A DNA stretch of 7,409 bases from CAXXOK01 sp035399245 (GTDB lineage Bacteria > Bacillota > Clostridia > Christensenellales > Aristaeellaceae), in the NCBI GenBank assembly GCA_035399245.1, contig DAOPIR010000149.1, forward strand, positions 1 through 7,409, given 5' to 3'. The translations under genes were made by a program, and so were the position numbers. This document shows positions 1-6,045 of this stretch, piece after piece. Numbering within the stretch: the stretch's first letter is position 1; each line of letters starts with the position of its first letter. The notes under the pieces were generated by a model. It saw nothing but the letters and a program-made list of their open reading frames with translations, made no database searches and was not told the origin of the DNA.

Positions 1-8
1 GCTGTAGC

Positions 9-707
9 TCAGCCCTTGATAAACTTTGCTATCGTTTTATTGCTGGCTCGCGGATTTAATTTCATAATTTGTGCCTGAATGGCGTTTGCAGCTTCCGCTT
101 CTTGCAGGGATGCTGCTTTTTTAAATACTTCGTCACTGAAATACTGCTCTACCGGCGTAAATACAGTGGCGTACCATCCGTATGCCTCGCCGGTTTTTGA
201 CCTTTTTTGCTGGCGTGCGCACATGGTGATAAACATACGCATTTGAAGCTCGGTAAGCGCCCGGTCAAACCGGGATTTATCCTCTTTTTGATTGAGCCCG
301 GACAATAACTTGATCGAATGAAGCGGTACGGCTCCGTGCTCCGATATAACATCATAAATGCGCTTGGCTTCAAAGGATACCGTACCGTCCTGATAGGCTT
401 GGGAAAAGCTTTTGTTCTGTCTGCGCACCGTCAAAAAGTACGGATACCAATCGGCTGTAATATAACCGCTCTTTTTGAAAAACAGCTTGGCATAGGCAAT
501 ATCGCTGCGCCCTTCCAGCACGCGCATGCGCCATTCCCAGGGATCGGTATCCGGATCGCCTGTGTGCCATCGTACCGGCGTAGGGTAGGGCGGAGCTTCG
601 TTCCATGACCAATTGATGATCGAATAGATACCCTCCGTATTCCCACCGCCCATTGAAAAGCCGGCCTTCTGCAGCGTGGCGATAAAATCCGCATAGCATG
701 TTATCAT
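9..707 (-). CDS. AlkZ-related winged-helix protein (DNA glycosylase-like superfamily)
   Basis: A 232-residue protein recalling the AlkZ/YcaQ-like winged-helix family (HTH_42), specifically the shorter 'AlkZ-related' proteins of Clostridia. Visible family features are a DPWEWR motif near residues 55-60, a YAKLFF...GYITADWYPYF block around residues 72-91 and a following RR pair. A winged-helix-like stretch lies at about residues 115-165, including the FDRALTELQMRMFI segment. True AlkZ/YcaQ enzymes unhook alkylated or crosslinked bases and are longer, near 350-400 residues; I cannot find their N-terminal Q-x-Q/Q-x-D catalytic motif here, so glycosylase activity is unproven. The ATG overlaps the upstream ATPase stop as ATGA, and a GAGAGGTGA ribosome site sits 6 bases before it inside the ATPase coding end, so translation is very likely coupled. 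No signal peptide or membrane segment; cytoplasmic. The transcript end lies beyond the left edge. Family assignment is from remembered motifs; function is unknown. Confidence 0.68.
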   Translation of the reverse strand: MITCYADFIATLQKAGFSMGGGNTEGIYSIINWSWNEAPPYPTPVRWHTGDPDTDPWEWRMRVLEGRSDIAYAKLFFKKSGYITADWYPYFLTVRRQNKSFSQAYQDGTVSFEAKRIYDVISEHGAVPLHSIKLLSGLNQKEDKSRFDRALTELQMRMFITMCARQQKRSKTGEAYGWYATVFTPVEQYFSDEVFKKAASLQEAEAANAIQAQIMKLNPRASNKTIAKFIKG

Positions 708-2557
708 AACGATTCACCTCTCTGTGTAGCGTAACGGGTTCGCAGCGCACGGGCTGCGTTCAGGATCGCGAGTATGCTAACGCCAACATCGGCAAATACG
801 GCCATCCACATATTGGCAATGCCAAAGGCGGCCAATACAAGCACCAGCGCTTTGATGCCAAGCGCAAACACGATGTTTTCGCGCGCAATGCGCATCGTTC
901 TTCGTGCGATCCGGATAGCGGTGGAAATCTTCAAAGGATCATCATCCATCAATACGATATCGGCTGCTTCCACAGCGGCGTCGCTGCCCAGCGCTCCCAT
1001 CGCGATACCTACATCAGCACGCGCCAGGGAAGGGGCATCGTTGATCCCATCGCCAACAAACACCAGATACCCGTCTTTTTGTTCGGTAAGAAGCCGCTCC
1101 ACATGCGCTACTTTGTCCGCCGGTAACAATTCGGCGTACACCTGATCAATGTCCAGTATATCAGCGGTTTGCCTGGCAATGTCTGTCCGGTCTCCTGTTA
1201 ATAAAATTGTACGGCGAATCCCTTCACTGTGCAAGGCATTTATGGCGTCTTTTGCGGAAGATTTCAGGTGATCTGATATAGCTATATGCCCTAGATATTG
1301 TCCATCCTTCGCCAGATGGACCACCACGCCGGTATGCGGGCAATATGGGCATGCAATTCCATGCTGCTCCATCAACGCCTGATTGCCGATATAATATCGG
1401 TGTTTCTGATACACGGCGGAAAGACCAAAGCCCTGAAGATCCACCATATCGGATAAAGCGTCTGCTGCAATCGGAATTTTGTTGTGAAGACAAATGGACT
1501 TTGCAATGGGATGGGAGGACGCGCTTTCCAATGTTGCGGCAAGGTACAGCAGCGCATTTTCTGACAGCAGCTGCGGGTGAATGCTGGTTACACGGAAGGT
1601 TCCTTCCGTCAGCGTTCCGGTTTTATCAAATACCACGGTTTCTGCCTTGGAAAGCAGCTCCAGATAATTGCTCCCCTTGACAAGAATACCGTTTCTGGAT
1701 GCGCCGCCGATACCGCCCAAAAAGGTAAGCGGTACGGAAATGACCAATGCGCAGGGGCAGGATACAACCAAAAAGGTCAACGCACGGGCAGCCCAGGCAG
1801 ACAGGCTTGCCGCAAAGAGCAGCGGAGGAATAAACGCCAGCAGCAAGGCTGCTCCGCAAACCAGCGGAGTATAAACCTTTGCAAAGCGTGTGATAAACGC
1901 TTCGGAACGCGCCTTGTGGCGGGTGGCATTTTCAACAAGCTCCAATATTTTTGTTACGGTCGAATCCTGATATTTCTTCGTTACGGATACGCGCAGCAAG
2001 CCTGCGATATTAACGCATCCTGAGATGATTTCATCACCCGTCAGCACTTCACGCGGTATGCTTTCGCCCGTCAGCGCGGAGGTGTCCAGCGTGGAACTGC
2101 CTGCAATGATCGTTCCGTCAAGCGGCACGCGTTCACCGGGCTTTATTACGATCACATCGCCGATGATTACCGTATCGGGATCAACTGTTTCAATGCTGCC
2201 GTTTCGCTCAAGGTTGGCGGTATCCGGACGGATATCCATCAATGCGGCGATTGATTTGCGGCTTTTTTGCAGCGCCCGTTTTTGAAAATATTCCCCGATC
2301 TGATACAGCAGCATTACGGCAACGGCTTCCGGATATTCCCCGAGGATCAGCGCTCCGATCGTGGCCACCGTCATTAAGAAGTTTTCGTCAAATACATTGC
2401 CGCGCACGATGTTGCGACCGGCCCTGATAAGGATATCCCAACCGACCAGCATATATGCAATGAAATACAGCGAAAGGGAAAGCATGGGGTAAGGAAGGAA
2501 AATTGCCGTAAGAAACAATACGGCCGCAAACATGATCATCCAAAGATTGCGTTTCAT
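704..2557 (-). CDS. cadA: Heavy-metal P1B-type ATPase, Zn/Cd/Pb efflux class (CadA/ZntA-like), lacking N-terminal metal-binding domain
   Basis: A 617-residue P-type ATPase expected to pump divalent Zn, Cd or Pb ions out across the cytoplasmic membrane. Helices are visible at roughly residues 5-22, 26-45, 58-72, 74-92, 228-250, 258-283, 558-577 and 580-600. The actuator loop carries TGE at 163-165, the ion-path motif is C267-P268-C269, the phosphorylated aspartate is D311 in DKTGT, the nucleotide domain has H349-P350, and the hinge GDGINDAP is at 502-509. K569 in helix 7 and D590-x-G592 in helix 8 are the signature of the Zn/Cd/Pb group (P1B-2) rather than the Cu group. It is about 100 residues shorter than typical CadA/ZntA because the N-terminal HMA domain is absent; that domain is encoded separately just upstream. 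The start follows a GGAG site 8 bases away. The gene lies in the operon with the ArsR-type sensor. The exact preferred metal is not decidable. Confidence 0.95.
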   Translation of the reverse strand: MKRNLWMIMFAAVLFLTAIFLPYPMLSLSLYFIAYMLVGWDILIRAGRNIVRGNVFDENFLMTVATIGALILGEYPEAVAVMLLYQIGEYFQKRALQKSRKSIAALMDIRPDTANLERNGSIETVDPDTVIIGDVIVIKPGERVPLDGTIIAGSSTLDTSALTGESIPREVLTGDEIISGCVNIAGLLRVSVTKKYQDSTVTKILELVENATRHKARSEAFITRFAKVYTPLVCGAALLLAFIPPLLFAASLSAWAARALTFLVVSCPCALVISVPLTFLGGIGGASRNGILVKGSNYLELLSKAETVVFDKTGTLTEGTFRVTSIHPQLLSENALLYLAATLESASSHPIAKSICLHNKIPIAADALSDMVDLQGFGLSAVYQKHRYYIGNQALMEQHGIACPYCPHTGVVVHLAKDGQYLGHIAISDHLKSSAKDAINALHSEGIRRTILLTGDRTDIARQTADILDIDQVYAELLPADKVAHVERLLTEQKDGYLVFVGDGINDAPSLARADVGIAMGALGSDAAVEAADIVLMDDDPLKISTAIRIARRTMRIARENIVFALGIKALVLVLAAFGIANMWMAVFADVGVSILAILNAARALRTRYATQRGESL

Positions 2558-2578
2558 ACAGTGATCTCCGTAATATCA

Positions 2579-2794
2579 TCAGGTGAGTACAGCTCCTGGA
2601 AAAGAATGATCCACAACGCGCTTTACCCGCTGGAGAATCACATCAAACTGATCGTCATCGGCTTCCAGGGTTAACTTTTCCAGAAAGAAATTAATGGATA
2701 CGCTTTTGACGCCGGTAATTGTGCTCAGCTTTTTTTCCAGCGCATTGGCACAGGCCGCACAATTCAGATCGCTGATGGAAAATGTTTTCTTCAT
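2579..2794 (-). CDS. Free-standing heavy-metal-associated (HMA) domain protein
   Basis: A 71-residue protein that is a single HMA ferredoxin-like metal-binding domain. The metal site is C12-A-A-C15 in the loop after the first strand (DLNCAACA). Copper-type domains usually have GMxCxxC, and Zn/Cd domains often have Asp before the first Cys; here it is Asn11, so the metal cannot be read off. It likely serves as the detached N-terminal metal-binding domain of the ATPase that follows, either delivering metal or acting as an allosteric sensor. The start is supported by a strong AGGAGGG site, part of which overlaps the TAG stop of the sensor gene 11 bases upstream, so the two are probably co-translated. 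The gene ends with two consecutive TGA codons, and the ATPase ATG follows in the same reading frame six codons later. Cytoplasmic, no signal peptide. Confidence 0.9.
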   Translation of the reverse strand: MKKTFSISDLNCAACANALEKKLSTITGVKSVSINFFLEKLTLEADDDQFDVILQRVKRVVDHSFPGAVLT

Positions 2795-2805
2795 TTCGTA
2801 CCCTC

Positions 2806-3165
2806 CTACTCATTTACGTGATCCATGCCCTGGTTGATGATGGTTCGCACATGATCATCCGCCAGTGAATAAAAAACGGCTTTCCCGTCCCGGCGTGCAT
2901 GGATCAGTTTTTGGCGCTTCAAAAGCGCAAGCTGATGGGAGATGGCGCTCTGTGACATGTGCAGCAGGGTGGCAATATCACACACGCACATTTCATCAAT
3001 GAACAGGCAAAACAGAATACGGATCCGCGTAGAATCCCCGAAGGTTTTAAACAGCTCGCTCAGCTCAAACAGCGCGTTTTCATCCGGCATCGTTTTTTCA
3101 ACATGATCTACGATGTCCTGATGAATGTGAAGCAGATCGCAGCAGGCGGAAGTTTCACTCGACAT
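2806..3165 (-). CDS. cadC: ArsR/SmtB-family metal-sensing repressor, CadC-like
   Basis: A 119-residue winged-helix repressor that should sit on the operon promoter and leave when metal binds. The recognition helix region is visible in MSQSAISHQLALLKRQ (residues 70-85), followed by the wing around RRDGKAVFYSL. Two metal sites known from the family appear complete: the thiolate site, with C60-V-C62 in the MCVCD box plus N-terminal C8/C9 as possible extra ligands, and the C-terminal helix site with D103, H105, H116 and E119, matching the Asp-x-His...His-x-x-Glu spacing of SmtB. This supports sensing of Cd/Pb/Zn rather than arsenite. An in-frame start eight codons earlier (3189) exists, but the ATG at 3165 has an AGAGGTGA ribosome site at proper distance, so I chose it. 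First gene of the operon; autoregulation through the inverted repeat over the promoter is inferred. Confidence 0.93.
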   Translation of the reverse strand: MSSETSACCDLLHIHQDIVDHVEKTMPDENALFELSELFKTFGDSTRIRILFCLFIDEMCVCDIATLLHMSQSAISHQLALLKRQKLIHARRDGKAVFYSLADDHVRTIINQGMDHVNE

Positions 3166-3169
3166 GTTA

Positions 3170-3177
3170 TCACCTCT
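3170..3177 (-). promoter_or_regulatory. Ribosome binding site fixing the start of the metal sensor
   Basis: On the minus strand this reads AGAGGTGA, ending 4 bases before the ATG at 3163-3165. It is the reason for preferring a 119-residue sensor over the longer 127-residue reading, whose start codon would fall within the likely operator and upstream of this site. Confidence 0.75.
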
Positions 3178-3201
3178 ACATATGAGCAATAGTACATATG
3201 T
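3178..3201 (-). promoter_or_regulatory. Candidate ArsR/CadC-type operator
   Basis: An imperfect 24-bp inverted repeat with outer arms ACATATG and CATATGT around a 10-base centre; 9 of the 12 position pairs are complementary. Length and AT-rich arms resemble the 12-2-12-type repeats bound by ArsR/SmtB-family repressors. It begins immediately next to the -10 hexamer (sharing one base side) and covers the predicted transcription start, which would let bound repressor block initiation. Binding is inferred, not shown. Confidence 0.7.
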
Positions 3202-3230
3202 ATTCTAATCTATAGAACATGATCTGTCAA
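3202..3230 (-). promoter_or_regulatory. Sigma-A promoter of the metal efflux operon
   Basis: Minus-strand -35 TTGACA (3225-3230, perfect consensus), a 17-bp spacer, and -10 TAGAAT (3202-3207, one mismatch to TATAAT). The predicted start of transcription is near 3195, about 30 bases before the sensor ATG. Its near-consensus strength fits a promoter held off by a repressor. Confidence 0.85.
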
Positions 3231-3236
3231 TAGATG

Positions 3237-3257
3237 AAAAACCGCCTTACGGCGGTT
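3237..3257 (-). terminator. Intrinsic terminator of the GH94 gene
   Basis: On the minus strand the arms AACCGCC and GGCGGTT flank a four-base loop, and the right arm runs into TTTTT. The hairpin starts about 33 bases past the phosphorylase stop. Only six bases separate the T-run from the -35 box of the metal operon, so it also insulates that operon from read-through. Confidence 0.8.
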
Positions 3258-3289
3258 ATAAATACGTATGAGGAAGTGCTGCCCTCCAG

Positions 3290-5662
3290 CTACAGTGTGA
3301 GAATGATTTCATTATCTGCCTGCAGTTCTTCAAAGCATATCAGCTCCGCGGCATGCGGTTTGCCGTTAAGCAAAATAGACGTAACGCCGCTTTCATGATG
3401 ATCCGGATTCTGTACGGTAATATGGAGCATCTTGCCGCGGTATAGCTTTTCCATTGTAATGCCGTCCCATGCAGCGGGAATGGAAGGTGAAATTGTAATG
3501 CCAACAGGGGTGGGGCGTAATCCAAGAATTCCTTCCACACAGCCAACCATTACCGTGGAAGCGGTGCCTGTGAGCCAATGAACGTGGCAGCGACCAAAAT
3601 AGGGAGATTCAATGCTTTCGATAAATTGGCCGTGCGCATAGGGCTCGATTACACGCACATCAGCGTTTGTGTTAAAGCTGGCGGGGGAGGACTCGGCAAA
3701 GTACTGGAATGCACGGTTGCCATGGCCCAGAAGCGCTTCGGCGAAGATCGCCCAACCTTGGATCTGGCAGAATATACCGGCATTTTCTTTGGTGCCCGGA
3801 TTGAACAGGATCATAGCGGCGCCGTCAAATGCCTCATACCTGTATGGGGGAGCCATCAGCCGAATGCCGTACTTGGTATTAAGCTTATCATATGCGGTTT
3901 GCATGCATTTGGCGCCGCGTTCGTCTCTGGCACAGCCGGATATAACGGACCAGCTTTGCGGATTGAGCCACATGGCGGCTTCGTTGTCGTGCTTTGAACC
4001 GATCACAACGCCGTCTTCCTTATAACCGCGGATATAGCGATCCTCTTCCAGGCAATGGGTATCGATCACCTGACGCAGCTTTTCGCTTTGCGTTTCCAGA
4101 TACTTCAGATATTCCGGATCATCAGCCACCAGCTCGCTGAACAGCTTCATTGCGTAGTAGAGCTGGAAGGCCACGAAAACGCTTTCGCCCTGTTTGCCAA
4201 GCTTAAGGCAATCATTCCAGTCGGCATGCAGTCCCGCCGGCATACCGTGGGGGCCCATATGGTTCATGCTGAATGATATGGCGCGCTTGAGGTGATCCAG
4301 TACCGTTCCTTCGTCCTTATCGGCATAGGGGATCACTTCGTTCAGGAAAGCGGTATCGCCGGATTCGGCAATATATTTATAGATCGTCGGGAACAGCCAA
4401 AGCGCGTCATCGGCACGGAAAGCCGGATGGCCCGTTTCTTTCACGTAGCTTTCGTCGTCCGGTGTGTTTTCATGGCCGGGATTATGGGTGTATTTCACCA
4501 GCGGCAGTCCCGCACCGTGGCTTACCTGCCCGGATAGCATAAAGCGAATACGGTCCTTGGCCATGGCAGGATCAAGATGGATAATGCCTTGAATGTCCTG
4601 AACGGTATCGCGGTAGCCAAAGCCGTTTCGCTGACCGCAGTAATAAAGCGAAGCGGCGCGGCTCCAAACAACTGTGATAAAGCATTGGAACGCATTCCAT
4701 GTATTGACCATTGCGTTAAATTCCGGACTGGGTGTCTGGATTTTCAGATGATCCAGCTTGCCATGCCAATAGGATTTCAACTTGTTCAGTTCCGAATCAA
4801 CCGTGCTTTGCACGGCGGCTTCATAATGGTTTAGGATCGACTGCGCGTCCGCTTTCCCTTTATTGCCAAGCGCAAATACAATGGTTTTGCTTTCACCCGG
4901 TTTGAGCACAATATCGGTTTGCAGTGCGCCGCAAGGATTGCCGTTATAACATTGACTGTTGTCACATTGCCCATCAACTACGGCCTGCGGTGCGTTGAAC
5001 CGTTCTTTACCAAGAAACGCCCTGCGTCTGCCTGTACAGCTGGAAACCGTACCGCCGGCCAGCCCGAAGAAGCGCTTATCGGTCTGAGGACAGTACTCGT
5101 TGATATGCTGGAGAATAAAGTTGTCAACCAATTCCGTACGGCTGATAAACTGCGTGTACTGCAGGTTAACCAGATCCTGCTCATAATTGCTTTCATTGGA
5201 AAACTCGCAATAACCAAAGGCGGACAGCGCACGCTCGCGTTCGCTCTTGTTTTCCACCGTCAGCGCCCATACTTCATAGGTTGCGCCAAGTGGAACATAA
5301 TACTGCGCGCAGTTGCGGATACCCGCATATTCACTGTCGAAAGCGGCATAGCCCATACCAAAACGGCAGCGTGTTTTATATTGATCAAGCGGCTTTGCCA
5401 CAGGCTTCCATGACGCGCTCCAATAATCGCCTGTTGCGGTGTCCCGCAGATAAATATAGCGGCCCGGTTCATCAAACTGATTGAAGGTGTATCGCAGCAT
5501 ACGACCCATCGCGCCGGACTTGACAAAGCTGTACCCGCCTGCATTGACCGTGATAATTGCGCCATATTCGGGGGACCCCAGATAATTGGTCCAGGGTGCG
5601 GGAGTATTGGGATTGGTAATCACGTATTCACGTGCGGCATCATCAAAGTATCCGTACTGCAT
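3290..5662 (-). CDS. GH94 family glycoside phosphorylase (cellobiose / chitobiose / cellobionate phosphorylase-like)
   Basis: A 790-residue cytoplasmic enzyme of glycoside hydrolase family 94. It should cleave a beta-linked disaccharide with phosphate, giving a sugar 1-phosphate plus the free sugar or sugar acid and saving ATP. The N-terminus (QYGYFDDAAREYVIT, then PAPWTNYLG and AGGYSF) is the family's beta-sandwich opening. The general acid is D484 in ADWNDC, matching the Asp near 490 of characterised members. GYRDTVQD lies at 349-356 and the phosphate-site loop LTGTAS at 697-702. Length fits cellobiose, N,N'-diacetylchitobiose and cellobionate phosphorylases; the segments NPGTKENAGIF and QGWAIFAE remind me of the cellobionate group, but this is memory and does not settle the substrate. 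An in-frame start at 5740 adds 26 residues unlike the family; the ATG at 5662 has a strong AGGAGGG site. No transporter or kinase gene adjoins it. Confidence 0.93.
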   Translation of the reverse strand: MQYGYFDDAAREYVITNPNTPAPWTNYLGSPEYGAIITVNAGGYSFVKSGAMGRMLRYTFNQFDEPGRYIYLRDTATGDYWSASWKPVAKPLDQYKTRCRFGMGYAAFDSEYAGIRNCAQYYVPLGATYEVWALTVENKSERERALSAFGYCEFSNESNYEQDLVNLQYTQFISRTELVDNFILQHINEYCPQTDKRFFGLAGGTVSSCTGRRRAFLGKERFNAPQAVVDGQCDNSQCYNGNPCGALQTDIVLKPGESKTIVFALGNKGKADAQSILNHYEAAVQSTVDSELNKLKSYWHGKLDHLKIQTPSPEFNAMVNTWNAFQCFITVVWSRAASLYYCGQRNGFGYRDTVQDIQGIIHLDPAMAKDRIRFMLSGQVSHGAGLPLVKYTHNPGHENTPDDESYVKETGHPAFRADDALWLFPTIYKYIAESGDTAFLNEVIPYADKDEGTVLDHLKRAISFSMNHMGPHGMPAGLHADWNDCLKLGKQGESVFVAFQLYYAMKLFSELVADDPEYLKYLETQSEKLRQVIDTHCLEEDRYIRGYKEDGVVIGSKHDNEAAMWLNPQSWSVISGCARDERGAKCMQTAYDKLNTKYGIRLMAPPYRYEAFDGAAMILFNPGTKENAGIFCQIQGWAIFAEALLGHGNRAFQYFAESSPASFNTNADVRVIEPYAHGQFIESIESPYFGRCHVHWLTGTASTVMVGCVEGILGLRPTPVGITISPSIPAAWDGITMEKLYRGKMLHITVQNPDHHESGVTSILLNGKPHAAELICFEELQADNEIILTL

Positions 5663-5668
5663 GGTAGA

Positions 5669-5675
5669 CCCTCCT
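5669..5675 (-). promoter_or_regulatory. Ribosome binding site fixing the GH94 start
   Basis: The minus strand reads AGGAGGG, six bases before the ATG at 5660-5662. The upstream alternative ATG at 5740 coincides with the candidate -35 element, which also argues against it. Confidence 0.85.
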
Positions 5676-5711
5676 GCAAAAGAATGATAAATCTGTGTGA
5701 TTGGTGCTTTC

Positions 5712-5740
5712 AGCATAGCATAGCGCATATCAAAACTCAA
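5712..5740 (-). promoter_or_regulatory. Candidate promoter of the GH94 gene
   Basis: Minus-strand -35 TTGAGT (5735-5740, four of six consensus bases), 17-bp spacer, -10 TATGCT (5712-5717, four of six). Transcription would start near 5705, leaving a leader of about 43 bases before the ATG. Weaker than the other two promoters in the window, as expected if an activator is needed; no activator is visible. Confidence 0.5.
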
Positions 5741-5865
5741 CCACGAGGCATACGAGAATATTCAGATAATTCTGCAATAAAATCAGTTGCATTATATGAC
5801 TGTCGGTATAGTATGCGTGGAAATTGAGAACTTTTTGAATATGCGTTGCCAATATAGGTTTTGTC
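5741..5865. other. Divergent non-coding spacer between the GH94 gene and the thiT promoter
   Basis: AT-rich, with no credible gene on either strand. It contains GAATATTC (5756-5763), a CAGA-TAAT-TCTG palindrome (5763-5774) and an imperfect inverted repeat, GCATTATA (5789-5796) facing TATAGTATGC (5807-5816). These are possible regulator sites for the phosphorylase gene, but nothing identifies a regulator, and short palindromes are common in AT-rich DNA. Confidence 0.4.
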
Positions 5866-5894
5866 TTGACAGTCTGGAATTCATGCCGTATGAT
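5866..5894 (+). promoter_or_regulatory. Sigma-A promoter of the thiT transcript
   Basis: TTGACA (5866-5871, perfect), 17-bp spacer, TATGAT (5889-5894, one mismatch). The predicted transcription start is about 5901, just upstream of the TPP aptamer, as expected for a riboswitch-controlled gene. Confidence 0.88.
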
Positions 5895-5899
5895 AGGGA

Positions 5900-5913
5900 T
5901 GCGCAAAAGCGCA
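5900..5913 (+). other. Short hairpin at the predicted 5' end of the thiT mRNA
   Basis: TGCGC-AAAA-GCGCA is a perfect five-base-pair stem with a four-base loop, lying between the -10 box and the aptamer core. If transcription starts near 5901 it would be the very first structure of the RNA. It may stabilise the 5' end or occupy bases that would otherwise form the aptamer's closing stem; role unknown. Confidence 0.5.
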
Positions 5914-6000
5914 AGGGGTGCTGAGGAATCGGCTGAGATCGGGCAATCGCCCGGGACCCTTGAACCTGATCCGGGTAATGCCGGCGTAGGAATCAAGAGC
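5909..6000 (+). ncRNA. TPP riboswitch aptamer (THI element)
   Basis: The conserved blocks occur in order: GGGGTGC (5915-5921), GCTGAGA (5932-5938), ACCCTTGAACCTGATC (5956-5971), and GGGTAATGCCGGCGTAGG ending at 5990. The pyrimidine-sensing stem is a short GCTGA/TCGGC helix capped by GGAA (5920-5933). A facultative hairpin, CGGGC facing GCCCG (5940-5953), lies between CTGAGA and ACCC. CCGG (5971-5974) pairs with CCGG (5981-5984) in the pyrophosphate-side arm. It binds thiamine pyrophosphate and sits ahead of a thiamine uptake gene. I see no strong closing stem (P1) at the ends, so the outer limits are approximate. Confidence 0.96.
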
Positions 6001-6013
6001 AAACATGATTTCC
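5989..6013 (+). promoter_or_regulatory. Candidate antiterminator pairing of the TPP riboswitch
   Basis: GGAATCA at the 3' edge of the aptamer (5989-5995) can pair with TGATTTCC (6006-6013) with one bulged T. This would take up both the end of the aptamer and the first bases of the terminator's left arm, so it cannot coexist with TPP-bound aptamer or with the complete terminator. This gives a simple ON state when TPP is scarce. Inferred by hand pairing only. Confidence 0.5.
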
Positions 6014-6045
6014 CGCGTTGCATACCCGCAATCGCGGGAATTTTC
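6010..6045 (+). terminator. Riboswitch-controlled intrinsic terminator
   Basis: TTCCCGCG (6010-6017) pairs with CGCGGGAA (6033-6040), and the stem continues inward as TTGC/GCAA with one bulged T and an ATACCC loop. The right arm is followed by TTTTCTATT. Lying between the TPP aptamer and the thiT ribosome site, it is the expected OFF structure when TPP is bound. Confidence 0.85.

Noticed and set aside
704..2557. Copper-type (CopA) assignment of the ATPase
   Set aside because: The Lys in helix 7 and Asp-x-Gly in helix 8, together with the CadC-like sensor, indicate the Zn/Cd/Pb class; the Asn/Tyr/Met-Ser motifs of copper pumps are not seen.
2555..2794. Read-through of TGA to give a single fused HMA-ATPase protein
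   Set aside because: Two TGA codons occur in a row, the ATPase has its own GGAG site and ATG, and TGA is used as an ordinary stop in other genes here.
3578..5413. Several plus-strand open frames of 73-164 codons opposite the GH94 gene
   Set aside because: They are antisense shadows of a clearly conserved enzyme, with no ribosome sites or recognisable domains.
5663..5740. 26-residue N-terminal extension of the GH94 enzyme
   Set aside because: The added residues are unlike the family opening, the start overlaps the candidate promoter, and the internal ATG has an AGGAGGG site.
5730..6023. Possible 97-residue minus-strand gene across the spacer and riboswitch
   Set aside because: It runs antisense to the thiT promoter and TPP aptamer, has no ribosome site, and its residues simply mirror the riboswitch blocks.
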